Shown: positions 1 through 9,163 of the stretch, one piece after another | How the letters are laid out: each line of letters opens with the position of its first letter | How positions within the stretch are numbered: the stretch's first letter is position 1 | NCBI GenBank assembly: GCA_030041415.1 | Contig: JASHNX010000176.1 | Location: forward strand, 1 to 64,000 | Reading direction: 5' to 3' | DNA from: Candidatus Sulfotelmatobacter sp. | Lineage (GTDB): Bacteria; Acidobacteriota; Terriglobia; Terriglobales; Acidobacteriaceae | Length of the DNA: 64,000 bases | Made by a program: the position numbers and the translations under genes | The notes under the pieces: model-generated | What the model was told of the DNA's origin: nothing | Database searches by the model: none | Seen by the model: only the letters and a program-made list of their open reading frames with translations

Positions 1-1585
1 TCCATGCGGAATCCCACACGGACTTGAATTCGCGGAAGGCTTGCATTAATTCGGGGCCGAACATTTTGGGAAGAAGCTCGCCGCGGGCTTGGCCGTCGCC
101 GTGCTCGCCGGAAATCGAGCCGCCGTAGCCGACGACGAGATCGGCGGCTTCCTCCATAAATTTGCGAAATTTGGCGATGCCGTCTCTCGATTGCAGATCG
201 AAGTTGATGCGGGTGTGAACGCAACCGTGGCCGAAATGTCCATAGAGAGAGCCTTTGTAGCCGTATGCCGCGAACATCTTGCGCAGATCGCGGAGATAAC
301 CGCCGAGTTTTTCAGGCGCGACGGCTGCGTCCTCCCAACCTTCCCAGTTGATGGGCTCTCCGACAACGTGCGAGGTTGCGCCGAGCGCGGATTCACGAAC
401 CTCCCAAATGCGCTTCTGCTTTGCTTTTTCAACATAAAGGTGCATTTGCGGCGCCGTTGAAGTTCGTCCCAGCGATTCCATCAAGTGACGCGCTTGAGAT
501 TCGGCTTCCGGCGCTGTTTGCGCACCAAACTCGACCATCAGCCATCCGCCGCCTTCGGGAAGGAGCGCGAGGCCCTCGGAGTTGATTTTTTTGAGCCGCG
601 TGTAGTGGACAAGAAGATCGTCGAAGCCTTCGAGACCGATCGGCTTGTGCTGCATGATTTTGGGCACGTGGTCGGCACACTGGTAGATATCGGGATATCC
701 GAGCACGAGCAAGACGCGTTCCGGCGGGCTCTCGACTAGGCGGCAGGTAGCTTCCAGAATCGTGACGCAGGTACCCTCGGAGCCTACAAGAGCGCGGGCG
801 ACGTGGAAGCCGTTTTCGGGGAGAAGCCAATTCAGGTTATAGCCCGACACGCGGCGAGGAATGCTGGGAAATTTCTGGCGGACGATGTCGCCGTAGCGGT
901 GAGCAATTTGCTGGAGGGAGGTTTGAATTTGGCCCACTCGAGGACGGTTGCCCCCACATGGTTCGATGAGGTTTTGGCCAACACGCAGGCGTAGGCCGTC
1001 ATAGGTCAGAATTTCCAGGGCTTCGATATTGTCGTCGGTCTTGCCTCCCATGACGGAGTGAACTCCGCAGGAGTTGTTGCCGATCATGCCGCCGAGGGTG
1101 CAGCGGTCATGCGTGGCCGGGTCGGGGGCAAACGTCAGGTGATGTTTTTCGGCGGCAGCACGAAGGCTATCAAGCACGACTCCGGGCTGCACGCGAGCGA
1201 TGCGGCGCGCGGGGTCAATCTCGAGAATCTTCGACATGTACTTCGAGAATTCGAGAACCACAGCGACGTTGCAGCACTGTCCGGCAAGCGATGTTCCTGC
1301 GCCACGGCAGAGAAGCGGCGCGCCGAATTCGCGGCAGAGCGCAACGGTGGCAATAACGTCGTCATTGTCGCGCGGAAAAACCACGCCGATGGGAACCTGG
1401 CGGTAGTTCGAGCCGTCGGTAGCGTAGAGGGCGCGGGCAGCGCGGTCGAAGCGAACATCGCCTGATATTTTTCGGCGCAGAGATTCGGAGAGGGCTTGGG
1501 CGCCGGAGAAATCGGGCTCTGCAGTGCGGGCCCGGCTTGCGTCAACCTTTTGCACGTGTACGAGCGGAGGATCTGGGATTGGCAT
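1..1585 (-). CDS. FAD-binding oxidase, GlcD/D-lactate dehydrogenase family (3' end cut by window edge)
   Basis: A minus-strand frame stays open from ATG at 1585 to the left edge: 528 residues and no stop, so the C-terminus is missing. The FAD-binding PP-loop RGAGTSLAGQ lies at about residues 94-103, followed by an asparagine/glycine-rich NNSCG and GGKTDDN region typical of FAD_binding_4 proteins. Near residue 500 is GEHGDGQARGELLPKMFG, the conserved C-terminal signature of GlcD/Dld oxidases. The family oxidises 2-hydroxy acids such as glycolate or D-lactate and passes electrons to quinone or cytochrome. Many relatives of this type carry a C-terminal Fe-S CCG domain, which would lie beyond the edge. 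The start lies only 32 nt after the oxidase subunit IV stop on the same strand, so it may be the distal gene of the respiratory operon. The substrate cannot be told from sequence. Confidence 0.9.
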   Translation of the reverse strand, partial: MPIPDPPLVHVQKVDASRARTAEPDFSGAQALSESLRRKISGDVRFDRAARALYATDGSNYRQVPIGVVFPRDNDDVIATVALCREFGAPLLCRGAGTSLAGQCCNVAVVLEFSKYMSKILEIDPARRIARVQPGVVLDSLRAAAEKHHLTFAPDPATHDRCTLGGMIGNNSCGVHSVMGGKTDDNIEALEILTYDGLRLRVGQNLIEPCGGNRPRVGQIQTSLQQIAHRYGDIVRQKFPSIPRRVSGYNLNWLLPENGFHVARALVGSEGTCVTILEATCRLVESPPERVLLVLGYPDIYQCADHVPKIMQHKPIGLEGFDDLLVHYTRLKKINSEGLALLPEGGGWLMVEFGAQTAPEAESQARHLMESLGRTSTAPQMHLYVEKAKQKRIWEVRESALGATSHVVGEPINWEGWEDAAVAPEKLGGYLRDLRKMFAAYGYKGSLYGHFGHGCVHTRINFDLQSRDGIAKFRKFMEEAADLVVGYGGSISGEHGDGQARGELLPKMFGPELMQAFREFKSVWDSAW

Positions 1586-1617
1586 GGCTGCTCACGCCGT
1601 AGCTTACACGTTCAACC

Positions 1618-1914
1618 TTAGCTCCAGGGGCGCGTCAGGTAGTCAGCCATCGTCAAGGTCAAGAGAAGAAGCAGGAAGAACACCACTCCGCCAACGACCA
1701 CTTTGATGAGCCGTTCGCCGGCATGCCAGACGTGCATGAAGAAAAGCGCCACCAAAGTCGCTTTCAGCGTGGCGATGACCAGAGCAACTACCGCGTTGAA
1801 CGGGCCCAGTTCGATAAAAGCCACTTTGTACGTAATGAACGTAAACATAAGCAATGCCGCCCAAACGGCGAAATACATCTTCAACGGCGATTTGGCGGAT
1901 TCGTGTCCAGTCAT
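1618..1914 (-). CDS. ctaF: Cytochrome c oxidase subunit IV
   Basis: This is a 98-residue protein with three predicted hydrophobic segments and the sequence MYFAVWAALLMFTFITY, matching the prokaryotic COX4 (CoxD-like) family. It would be a small accessory subunit of the caa3 oxidase in the cytoplasmic membrane. An in-frame ATG at 1941 would overlap subunit III. The ATG at 1914 has AGGA about 7 nt upstream and starts 10 nt after the subunit III stop, so I chose it. It is the last of four contiguous oxidase genes in the order II-I-III-IV. Confidence 0.88.
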   Translation of the reverse strand: MTGHESAKSPLKMYFAVWAALLMFTFITYKVAFIELGPFNAVVALVIATLKATLVALFFMHVWHAGERLIKVVVGGVVFFLLLLLTLTMADYLTRPWS

Positions 1915-1924
1915 ACAGTCGTCC

Positions 1925-2617
1925 TCACGGATGCCGGTCAATCAGGTAAAGCAACGGGAACAGGTAAATCCAAACAATATCGACGAAGTGCCAATACAAC
2001 CCGCCAATCTCGACGGGAGTGTGATATTCGGGCGTAAAACGACCCTTCCACGCCATGACCAGCAGCCCGGTGAAGATACCGAGGCCGATGATCATGTGCA
2101 GGGCGTGAAGGCCAGTCATTACGAAGTAGAGTGAGAAAAATATTTCGGCATGGCGCGGGTTGGCATACTCGCCGGGATGGCCCGGAACCGGCACATGATC
2201 GAAATTGAAGGAAGCGCCGGGAACGTGGTGCTCTTCAAATTTGTCGTAGTACTCCTTGCTCTTGATGCCGAGGAAGGCGAGGCCGAAGAGCATGGTAAAT
2301 ACGAGCATGCCGATTAGCAAAGCGCGGCGCGCGGTCTGCGCCGCCCAAACCGCTAGAACCACCGTCAAGCTGCTGCAGATGAGCACCGCGGTATTGGTCG
2401 CGCCGAGCGTGGCATCGATCGACTTGCTGGCTGCGCCAAAATCGCCGAAGTACCAATGGCGATAAACCAGATAGGCGCAAAACATTCCGCCGAAGAACAT
2501 CACCTCAGTGGCCAGAAAAACCCACATGCCGAGACTGGCGGCATCGCGCTGCTGGCCGGCTTCCGCAAAGTGGTGCAAAAGCTCGGGGTGATGCTCTTCT
2601 TCCTGATGAAGCCCCAT
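1925..2617 (-). CDS. ctaE: Cytochrome c oxidase subunit III
   Basis: This 230-residue protein has the COX3 fold signature, with LGMWVFLATEVMFFGG near the N-terminus and FYFVMTGLHALHMIIGLG-like sequence (SLYFVMTGLHALHMI) in the second half. It ends with a WHFVDIVWIYLFPLLYL segment, also diagnostic. Five to seven membrane helices are visible, so it would be a membrane subunit of the haem-copper oxidase that stabilises subunit I. The start at 2617 (MGLHQEEEHH) gives the family's usual short histidine/glutamate-rich N-terminus. A longer in-frame extension would run into subunit I and is rejected. The gene follows subunit I by 13 nt, so translation is probably coupled. Confidence 0.94.
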   Translation of the reverse strand: MGLHQEEEHHPELLHHFAEAGQQRDAASLGMWVFLATEVMFFGGMFCAYLVYRHWYFGDFGAASKSIDATLGATNTAVLICSSLTVVLAVWAAQTARRALLIGMLVFTMLFGLAFLGIKSKEYYDKFEEHHVPGASFNFDHVPVPGHPGEYANPRHAEIFFSLYFVMTGLHALHMIIGLGIFTGLLVMAWKGRFTPEYHTPVEIGGLYWHFVDIVWIYLFPLLYLIDRHP

Positions 2618-2630
2618 GATTGTGCTGCTA

Positions 2631-4286
2631 TCAGCCAACGGTGACCTCCTGCTTGTGCGGCGGGGCGTCCAACTCTTCATAGTTGTAAGCTTCCCAGGTC
2701 ACGACTGGCTCCTCATCGAAGTTGAAAGTCGGTGGCGGAGAAGCGGTCTTCCATTCCAGCCCGGCAGCATTCCACGGATTGTCGGATGCGGGCTTTCCGT
2801 AGCGCATCGACCAGAGGAAATAAACCATGGGCAACAGATAACCCACTCCCAACACAGTTGAGCCCGCAGTGGAAAGCACGTGCAAAACCTGAAATTCCGG
2901 CATGTGGCTGTAATCGTAGTAGCGGCGAGGCATGCCCATGTAGCCCAGAATGAATTGCGGGAAGAACGTGAGATTGAATCCGATGAAGACGATCAGCGCA
3001 GCCAGGCGCGCCCAGCCCTCGGGGTAAAGCCTGCCGGAAATCTTGGGCCACCAGAAGTGCATGCCGCCGAGATAGCCCATGACCGCGCCTCCGACCATAA
3101 TGTAGTGGAAATGGGCGACGACGAAGTATGTATCGGTTACGTGTACGTCGATGCCGAGCGCGGCGAGAAACAAGCCCGTGAGCCCGCCAATGGTGAACAG
3201 CCCGAGAAAGCCGAAGGCGTAGAGCATCGGCGCATCGTAGCGAATGGAGCCTTTGTATAGTGTCGCGGTCCAGTTGAAGACCTTGATCGCCGACGGCAAG
3301 GCGACGGAGTAGCTCAGGAAAGAGAAGACGAGCGCAGAGTAGACGGAAATTCCCGCCACGAACATGTGGTGCGCCCAGACTAGGAAGCCAAAGACGGCAA
3401 TGGCGATCGACGAAAATGCCACGAAGCTGTAACCGAAGATCCGCTTGCGCGAGAAACAGGCGATGATTTCGGTGACCACGCCCATCGAGGGCAGAATCAT
3501 GATGTAGACGGCGGGATGCGAGTAAAACCAGAACAGGTGTTGGAAGAGAAGCGGATCGCCCCCGAGTTTGGGATCGAAAATGCCGAGATGCAGAGCGCGT
3601 TCGGCCGCGACCAGGACGATCGTGATGGCGATTACCGGCGTGCCGAGAAGCTGAATGATGCTGGTGGCGTAGTGAGCCCAGATAAACAGAGGCAAGCGCG
3701 ACCAGGTCATGCCGGGTGCGCGCATGCGGTGAATGGTCACCACGAAATTCAAGCCCGTGAGGATAGAAGAGAAACCGGCGATGAAAATAGCGATGCCGGC
3801 TTCAACTATTTTTGTATTCGTAAAGTTGGTACTGAACGGAGTGTAGAACGTCCAGCCGGTATCGACGCCCCCGGTCAACATGCAGTGCAGCATGAGTGCG
3901 CCGCCGATGATGTAGAGATACCAGCTCAGCAGGTTGATGCGCGGGAAGGCGAGATCCTTCGCGCCGATCATCATGGGAACGAGAAAGTTGCCCAGCACGG
4001 CGGGGATGGATGGGATGAGGAAGAAAAACACCATGACCATTCCGTGCATGGTGAACAGCTTGTTATAGGTATCGGCCTGCACAAGATCGCCGGCGGGAGT
4101 CAACAATTCGAGACGGATCAGTAGGGCGAAGAAACCACCGATAAAAAAGAAAAAAGTAATCGAAACCAGATAGAGCAGCGCGATGCGCTTGTGGTCGGTG
4201 GTCAGCAGCCACGACAAGGCTCCGTATTCCTTGTTCAAATAATTTTCGCGTTCAACGGGTTGAGGGATCGCGATCTCCATACTCAT
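2631..4286 (-). CDS. ctaD: Cytochrome c oxidase subunit I (A2-type haem-copper oxidase)
   Basis: This is a full-length 551-residue catalytic subunit with about 12 helices. The low-spin haem ligand sits in MHGMVMV (H81). The CuB/crosslink motif reads YSHPAVY (H257, Y261), followed by two histidines at 306-307, and the high-spin and low-spin haem ligands lie in HFHY (H392, H394). The motif reads YSHPAVY rather than GHPEVY, which marks the A2 subclass, the same type found in the Rhodothermus caa3 enzyme that pairs with ACIII. The enzyme reduces O2 to water and pumps protons. The start overlaps the subunit II stop by 4 nt (ATGA), showing tight operon coupling. A second in-frame ATG lies two codons in. 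Confidence 0.97.
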   Translation of the reverse strand: MSMEIAIPQPVERENYLNKEYGALSWLLTTDHKRIALLYLVSITFFFFIGGFFALLIRLELLTPAGDLVQADTYNKLFTMHGMVMVFFFLIPSIPAVLGNFLVPMMIGAKDLAFPRINLLSWYLYIIGGALMLHCMLTGGVDTGWTFYTPFSTNFTNTKIVEAGIAIFIAGFSSILTGLNFVVTIHRMRAPGMTWSRLPLFIWAHYATSIIQLLGTPVIAITIVLVAAERALHLGIFDPKLGGDPLLFQHLFWFYSHPAVYIMILPSMGVVTEIIACFSRKRIFGYSFVAFSSIAIAVFGFLVWAHHMFVAGISVYSALVFSFLSYSVALPSAIKVFNWTATLYKGSIRYDAPMLYAFGFLGLFTIGGLTGLFLAALGIDVHVTDTYFVVAHFHYIMVGGAVMGYLGGMHFWWPKISGRLYPEGWARLAALIVFIGFNLTFFPQFILGYMGMPRRYYDYSHMPEFQVLHVLSTAGSTVLGVGYLLPMVYFLWSMRYGKPASDNPWNAAGLEWKTASPPPTFNFDEEPVVTWEAYNYEELDAPPHKQEVTVG

Positions 4287-5287
4287 TGCACCTGATTTCC
4301 ACTGGGTTGAGCGTTGCCGCTAAGTTGTGAGGCGGCGCGGGTAGTGGTCTTCGCGCCGGATTGATTATCCCCAAGCGACTTGATATAGGCGACCAGTTCG
4401 TTGATTTGTTCATCGGTCACCAATCCCTGAAACGTGGGCATGATGGGCTGGTACCCCTTGACACGCCGAGATCCTGGATCGAGGATGCACTCGCGCAGGT
4501 AATTTTCGTCGGCGGTCACGGTGCGCCCATCTTCAAGCTGCACCGACTTGCCGTAGACGCCTTGCAGGTTCGGCCCGCGGCCCTGCATATCGGGGCGGTG
4601 GCAAGTGCTGCAGCCAAGCTCGGCAAAAGTCTTTTCGCCGGACACGGAGAGAGGACCGCTGGGATTGCCACTCACCCAGGCCTCGTACTGCGCAGGTTCC
4701 ATCACAACGATCGAGCCTACCATGCCGGAGTGTTGCGTGCCGCAATACTCTGCGCAGAATAGGTGATACACGCCCGGCTTCGTAGCATGAAACCACTCAA
4801 CCGTGTAACGGCCGGGAAGCACGTCCTGCTTGATGCGGAATGCCGGAATGTAAAAGCTGTGAATCACATCCTGCGAGGTCATGATGAGCTTGACGTCGCG
4901 GCCGACAGGAACGTGCAGTTCGTTGATTTCGCGCTGGCCCTCGGCGTGTTCCACCTTCCACATCCATTGTTTCGCGACGACATAAACTTCAGTCGAGTCA
5001 GCGGGAGGCGTACGTTCCCTGAAATAAACCACGGCGCCCCAAACAAAAATCGCCATAAAAATGAATAAGGGGATTACGCTCCAGGTGATCTCAAGTGCGT
5101 CCGAGCCTTCGATCTGCTCGGCGCGAACACCAGGACGATGGCGGAAGCGGGCGGCGAAAAAGATCACCAGGGTGCAGACCAGAAGGGCCATCGTTCCAGT
5201 GATGACCAGCAGGAAGATGTAGAGCGCGTCCACGCGATGGGCAAGCGTGGAGGCCTGCTCCGGCCATAATGGAAAATTATTGAGCAT
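4283..5287 (-). CDS. ctaC: Cytochrome c oxidase subunit II with fused cytochrome c domain (caa3 type)
   Basis: This 334-residue protein has two N-terminal helices (about 22-46 and 69-89) and a periplasmic cupredoxin domain. The CuA ligands are H143 plus C178, C182, H186 and M189 in [14 protein letters not shown]-terminal class I cytochrome c domain follows, with CSTCH at 226-230 and a probable Met ligand in QPIMPTF. The fused haem domain makes this a caa3-type oxidase, able to take electrons directly from ActA or ActE of the neighbouring ACIII. The gene overlaps SCO by 11 nt upstream and subunit I by 4 nt downstream. Confidence 0.96.
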   Translation of the reverse strand: MLNNFPLWPEQASTLAHRVDALYIFLLVITGTMALLVCTLVIFFAARFRHRPGVRAEQIEGSDALEITWSVIPLFIFMAIFVWGAVVYFRERTPPADSTEVYVVAKQWMWKVEHAEGQREINELHVPVGRDVKLIMTSQDVIHSFYIPAFRIKQDVLPGRYTVEWFHATKPGVYHLFCAEYCGTQHSGMVGSIVVMEPAQYEAWVSGNPSGPLSVSGEKTFAELGCSTCHRPDMQGRGPNLQGVYGKSVQLEDGRTVTADENYLRECILDPGSRRVKGYQPIMPTFQGLVTDEQINELVAYIKSLGDNQSGAKTTTRAASQLSGNAQPSGNQVQ

Positions 5288-6155
5288 ACGTAGTTATCTT
5301 GCTTTCTGCCTTCCTCGCCGTGGCGCGGTCCAGCCGCCACAGAACCAGGATCATTCCGCCAATGATCAGAATCGTAACCGCGCCAGCCAGGCGCAGGATG
5401 TTGTTGATGACTGCGCCGTATTTTCCGGTCGCGGGATTGTAGTGGTAGCAGTAGAGCAACACAGCGTCGACCGGGTTGCCGATTTTCTCCTGCGAAGCCT
5501 CAACCAGTCCCAGCCGCAAATCTTTCGGTGGGAAATCGACGCCATAAAGATAGCGCGAGATCCGTCCCTGGGGCGTGAGCACCATGATGGCGGTGGCATG
5601 CGCGTACTGGTTGGTCTTGGGATCGTACTGATATTGAAAGCCGACGGCCTTCGTTAAAGCGTCGATCGCGGTCGGCTGGCCGGTGAGAAAATGCCAGCCC
5701 GCAGCGGCGTTGGCGCGGCCGTAGCGGCCAACATAATCCTTCTTTTTCGTGGCGGCCATGGCCGGCGTTTCGCGGGGATCGAAGCTGACTGTGATCACGT
5801 CGAACTCATTGCCGACATCGAATTTGATAAGGCGCATGGCGCTCGAGAGTCCGGCCAACTCCTCGCCACACAGCATGGTGCAGTTGAAATACACCAGATT
5901 GAGAATCAGCGGCTTACGCCCGAAATAATCGCCGACCTTCACGGGATTGCCGGCATCGTCGACGAAGGCGAGATCCGGAGGAATCTGGGCATCGAGGTGT
6001 TGCTCGATACCGACATTCTGCAAAAGCGGAGGACGCTCGTTGACCGGCGGTGAGGTAATGCCGCTATTGATCTGCGCGGAAGCGCAAAGCGAAAGTATCA
6101 CGACGCCGAAGACGGCCCCTGCAGCGGAAATCGAATTGTGTTTCTTGCGAATCAC
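5277..6155 (-). CDS. SCO1/SenC-family copper chaperone with C-terminal membrane anchor
   Basis: This is a thioredoxin-like protein of 292 residues. It has an N-terminal signal segment (about 11-28), the copper-binding CTMLC (C92, C96) and the distal histidine H186 in QYAHATAI, all three ligands expected of SCO. A hydrophobic helix at about 253-273 followed by basic residues suggests C-terminal anchoring, an extension beyond the SCO fold. The known SCO role is copper delivery to, or redox preparation of, the CuA site of subunit II, whose gene follows immediately and overlaps by 11 nt. It starts with GTG at 6155, overlapping the previous stop in a GTGA arrangement. Confidence 0.92.
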   Translation of the reverse strand: MIRKKHNSISAAGAVFGVVILSLCASAQINSGITSPPVNERPPLLQNVGIEQHLDAQIPPDLAFVDDAGNPVKVGDYFGRKPLILNLVYFNCTMLCGEELAGLSSAMRLIKFDVGNEFDVITVSFDPRETPAMAATKKKDYVGRYGRANAAAGWHFLTGQPTAIDALTKAVGFQYQYDPKTNQYAHATAIMVLTPQGRISRYLYGVDFPPKDLRLGLVEASQEKIGNPVDAVLLYCYHYNPATGKYGAVINNILRLAGAVTILIIGGMILVLWRLDRATARKAESKITTYAQ

Positions 6156-6658
6156 TGCTTTTTGCTTTTGGCACCCTGCGGCGCGTTGGCCGCTAAGCTA
6201 TTTCGCGTCGCGTCGGCGGACTGGCCTGCCTGGGGAAGCACCGGTAATCCACGTTGCACCAGGAGGTCCATCGCGCGCTCGATCGGGATGTGCACAACGC
6301 CCGCTTTCTCATCGACCCAGCCATAGCTGTAAAGAATGTTGTCCTGGTTCAGCAAAAAACTTCCGAGTTGGCCGCGCTCATCCACTTCCAGTCTCGGATT
6401 GGGGAAGGCAGTTTGCGGATAGCCCGGCGCGACGTGGCGCGTATCCTTGGGAACCTGCTTGACCAACGGATTCACGGGTTGCTCGCTCGCCTTCTCGCGG
6501 TAGTCAAGATAAGCGAAAAATCCTTTAAGCAGGAAAATCGAGATCACGACGAAAACGGCAAGACTCAGGAAGAAATAGACGAGCGAAGCCGGACTCAAAT
6601 CCTGGCGCTCGAAGCCGCCGTGGTTTGTGTTCTCGTGTTTCATGTTCTCGTCGCTCAT
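6152..6658 (-). CDS. Single-span membrane protein encoded between ACIII and oxidase genes
   Basis: This 168-residue protein has a hydrophilic N-terminus, one transmembrane helix at about 27-50 (LVYFFLSLAVFVVISIFLL) and a roughly 115-residue periplasmic part ending in a lysine tail. The periplasmic part contains VHIPIERAMDLLVQRGLP, resembling the conserved segment of small proteins next to ACIII and oxidase genes in other acidobacteria. No haem or metal motif is visible. It starts 24 nt after actF and overlaps SCO by 4 nt, so it is made together with both complexes. Its position suggests an accessory or linker subunit of ACIII or of an ACIII-caa3 supercomplex. That role is inferred; I assign no symbol. 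Confidence 0.8.
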   Translation of the reverse strand: MSDENMKHENTNHGGFERQDLSPASLVYFFLSLAVFVVISIFLLKGFFAYLDYREKASEQPVNPLVKQVPKDTRHVAPGYPQTAFPNPRLEVDERGQLGSFLLNQDNILYSYGWVDEKAGVVHIPIERAMDLLVQRGLPVLPQAGQSADATRNSLAANAPQGAKSKKQ

Positions 6659-6682
6659 CTCGCGTTTCCCATCCGGCGCGTC

Positions 6683-7903
6683 TTATCCGGCATGCCCGGC
6701 ATGCTCGGGCTGCAAAACCTCGTGGGCGTCCTGGTCATAGGCCGGCACCAGTGGCAGCGCAGCCAGATTGCGGAAAAAATACCAGAGCCAGATTCCGCCG
6801 ATGGCCACCGGCACAACGACGTCGGCGACAGTCAGCGAAATCGTTTTCGAAAAATTCGGTTCGATGATCCAGAAAAGATCGACGTAGCGCATCAGGATCA
6901 GCCAGACTGCCACCCAAACCAGCTTCCGTATATTGCGCTTAAAGGGGCGGGAAAGCAGGATGGCGAAAGGCACGGCGAAATGGAACAGTACAAGCGACAG
7001 GCCGATCCATCCCCAGCCTCCGCTCAGGCGCTTCAGGTAAAAAGAAATCTCGGAGGGCAGATTTCCCGCCCAGATGATCAACCATTGCGAGAATGAAAAA
7101 TAGGCCCAGACCATGACAAAGGCGAGCATCCACTTGCCGTGGTCATGCACGAAATCGGGCCGGAGCAGTTCCGACATGGGCTTGTAGTTGAACAGAATTC
7201 GCTCGACCACGACCGCGAAGCACATGGCCGACAGAATCTCGCCGATGAGAATGATCAGTCCGAAGATGGTGGAAATCCAGCTCGGGTCGAGCGACATGAT
7301 CCAGTCGATTGCGGCGAATGAAATAGTGAACGCGTAGAGAATCAATCCGGGACCGGCCACCGCCTTAAATCGTTGACTGTTGTTGGGGGCGCTGGCGTCA
7401 TCGGTTTGCGCGGACCATTTTGACAACAGGAACGAGCATACGTTCCAGATGGCGAAATAGATGATCGCCCGCATGACGAAACCGTTGGTCGTGAGATAGC
7501 TCCTGGTAATCTGCTCGAGATGCTCGCGAAGATGCTTGTTCTCGATATTGTTGAGCGGCTGCGCCCAGATATAAAGGTGATGAATGCCGAGAATCACCGG
7601 GATGAACAGGATCGCGAGCAGAGGAAGCGTGCGCATGGCCGCGCCCAGAATGCGGCGAATTATGGTGCCCCACCCGCCGCCGGTAAGATGGCGGATCATC
7701 AGGATCGCCATCGAGCCCAGCGCCACTCCCAGCCAGCACATGAAACCCAGCAGGTAGCCGCGATAAAACTCCTCAGGCCTCAGGAACGCCAGCGCAACTG
7801 CGCCAAGCCCGAACAGAATGCCGACCGCCAGTGAACGCTGGGACATCTTTTTCACGATCGGCGGGGGCGAGAGGTCGAGATGATTAGCCCGTGCGGCGCT
7901 CAT
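6683..7903 (-). CDS. actF: Alternative complex III membrane subunit ActF (NrfD-like)
   Basis: This 406-residue polytopic protein has about ten helices and resembles NrfD/PsrC, like ActC but shorter. Recognisable segments include AIDWIMSLDPSWISTIFG and FVMVWAYFSFSQWLIIWAGN. In ACIII, ActF is the second NrfD-like membrane subunit, proposed to take part in quinol-linked proton movement. The ATG at 7903 overlaps the actE stop (ATGA) and gives a normal length. The frame stays open farther upstream to 8272, but only as a shadow of actE, so that extension is rejected. Confidence 0.9.
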   Translation of the reverse strand: MSAARANHLDLSPPPIVKKMSQRSLAVGILFGLGAVALAFLRPEEFYRGYLLGFMCWLGVALGSMAILMIRHLTGGGWGTIIRRILGAAMRTLPLLAILFIPVILGIHHLYIWAQPLNNIENKHLREHLEQITRSYLTTNGFVMRAIIYFAIWNVCSFLLSKWSAQTDDASAPNNSQRFKAVAGPGLILYAFTISFAAIDWIMSLDPSWISTIFGLIILIGEILSAMCFAVVVERILFNYKPMSELLRPDFVHDHGKWMLAFVMVWAYFSFSQWLIIWAGNLPSEISFYLKRLSGGWGWIGLSLVLFHFAVPFAILLSRPFKRNIRKLVWVAVWLILMRYVDLFWIIEPNFSKTISLTVADVVVPVAIGGIWLWYFFRNLAALPLVPAYDQDAHEVLQPEHAGHAG

Positions 7904-8622
7904 TGACGCTCTCCTTCCGCAGAACTTGAAGCTGGCGCGGCTTCCGCTGGAAGCGTTGCACCGCTGCCGATCGGAGTCACGAACTTCGGCGGCTCCGAAG
8001 GGATGGCTTGTCCCGGAGGAACATCCGCTTTGGTTGCATTCTGGCTGAGTTGAAGCGCGCGAACATAGGCCACGATCTTCCAGCGGTCTTCGGCGGCGAT
8101 CTGAGACCGGTAATCGGGCATGATGCCGTAGCCGTTCGTGATCACGTCGAATAAATAGCCAAGCGGAGCTTTTTCGAGGCGCGGCGTGTGGTAGGAGGGC
8201 GGCATGCGCGAGAAACCGCGCGAAGGCACAAACCCCTTGCCGTCGCCAAGCAAAGAGTGGCAGGGCGAACAATAAATGTTGTACCGCTCGCGGCCGCGCT
8301 CCATCACTTCCTTGGTGAGAGGGAACGGCATATAGTCGCCAAAATTGCCACCGATCCTGCCGGTGTAAGGATAAGTGTCCTCATACAACTGGCTGCGGGC
8401 GACCGTGCCCTCGACCAGCGGGCGTTCGGAGCGCTGGTCGGGAAAGAAGTCGCTGCGCGAGAACGGATTCTGCTTGGGCTGCACGTGCATATCGAGGCGG
8501 CAAGCGGAAGAGAGAGCGATGGTCAGAAGCAACAACACCACCGCGGATAAAGCATCGAGCTTCGCTCGACCGGACAGCCGGGGGCGGCTGTCCCTGCGCG
8601 AATTCTTGCGAAGGCGCGGCAT
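7900..8622 (-). CDS. actE: Alternative complex III monohaem cytochrome c subunit ActE (predicted lipoprotein)
   Basis: This 240-residue protein has one c-type haem site, CSPCH at 118-122, and a plausible Met ligand in GYGIMPDY. A signal peptide with hydrophobic core at about 25-39 ends in LSSAC (Cys41), a lipobox-like site. ActE subunits of characterised ACIII complexes are membrane-anchored cytochromes that pass electrons toward the oxidase. The n-region is unusually long (about 24 residues) because a double palindromic DNA element (8555-8593) is translated there as roughly residues 10-23. The ATG at 8622 overlaps the actD stop by one base (TAATG). Without the insert the signal peptide would be of ordinary length. 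Confidence 0.93.
   Translation of the reverse strand: MPRLRKNSRRDSRPRLSGRAKLDALSAVVLLLLTIALSSACRLDMHVQPKQNPFSRSDFFPDQRSERPLVEGTVARSQLYEDTYPYTGRIGGNFGDYMPFPLTKEVMERGRERYNIYCSPCHSLLGDGKGFVPSRGFSRMPPSYHTPRLEKAPLGYLFDVITNGYGIMPDYRSQIAAEDRWKIVAYVRALQLSQNATKADVPPGQAIPSEPPKFVTPIGSGATLPAEAAPASSSAEGERQ
8555..8593. repeat. Two adjacent perfect palindromes inserted in frame in the actE signal-peptide region
   Basis: The first palindrome is TCGAGC-TTC-GCTCGA (8555-8569) and the second is GGACAGCCG-GGGG-CGGCTGTCC (8572-8593). Both are perfect, separated by 2 nt, and lie inside the actE coding region. They are translated as the arginine/serine-rich stretch before the hydrophobic core. In RNA they form two strong hairpins about 30-70 nt after the start codon. 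The look is that of a small mobile palindromic element similar in concept to Rickettsia palindromic elements, but no second copy is seen in this window. Confidence 0.75.
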
Positions 8623-9158
8623 TAGCTGGGCACCTCCGAAATCGAACGCGGCTGCAGACCTTCAAGGAACCTGCGCGTGGCGGAGGCGTCATATTGTTTG
8701 TCGGACGAGAACACGATCAGGAAAAAGCGGTCTTTCGATGCGGAGGAAAACCGCGGCACGTTGAACACCGGATGATACGGCATGGGCAAGCCATTGAGAG
8801 CCAACATGCCGAGCAGAGCGGAGATGCCGCCGAACAAAATGGTCAATTCGAACGTAATGACGATGAACGACGGCCACGAGTTATAAGGCCGGCCGCCAAT
8901 GTTAAGGGGGTAGGTAACAGCATCGCACCAATACTGCAAAAGATATCCCGTGCATGCGCCGATGATGCCGCAGATCAAAACAACGAGAGCTACGGCATTG
9001 TGTTCGAAACCAATTTCTTCTGCTAGACCTTCGATCGGAAATGGGCTGTAGGCGTCGATCTTTTTATATCCCGCCTGATAGGTGCGGCGCGCAGCCTCGA
9101 GCAGGGCGGTCGGCGTGTCGAATTCCGCCATGATTCCGTAGATGGGGTCGCGTTTCAT
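8622..9158 (-). CDS. actD: Alternative complex III subunit ActD (DUF3341)
   Basis: This 178-residue protein begins MKRDPIYGIMAEFDTPTALL, typical of DUF3341. Two transmembrane helices follow (about 57-78 and 97-119), with the conserved YNSWPSFIVITFELTILFG and PYHPVFNV segments. ActD is a membrane subunit packed between ActC and the periplasmic part of ACIII and has no cofactor. It starts 5 nt after the actC stop and ends overlapping the actE start, which fits the canonical A-B-C-D-E-F order. Its length matches the family, and I am confident of the assignment. Confidence 0.94.
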   Translation of the reverse strand: MKRDPIYGIMAEFDTPTALLEAARRTYQAGYKKIDAYSPFPIEGLAEEIGFEHNAVALVVLICGIIGACTGYLLQYWCDAVTYPLNIGGRPYNSWPSFIVITFELTILFGGISALLGMLALNGLPMPYHPVFNVPRFSSASKDRFFLIVFSSDKQYDASATRRFLEGLQPRSISEVPS

Positions 9159-9163
9159 TACTG

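Noticed and set aside
7904-8272. Longer N-terminus for actF
   Set aside because: Would overlap actE by 370 nt and adds non-homologous sequence; ATG 7903 overlaps the actE stop neatly.
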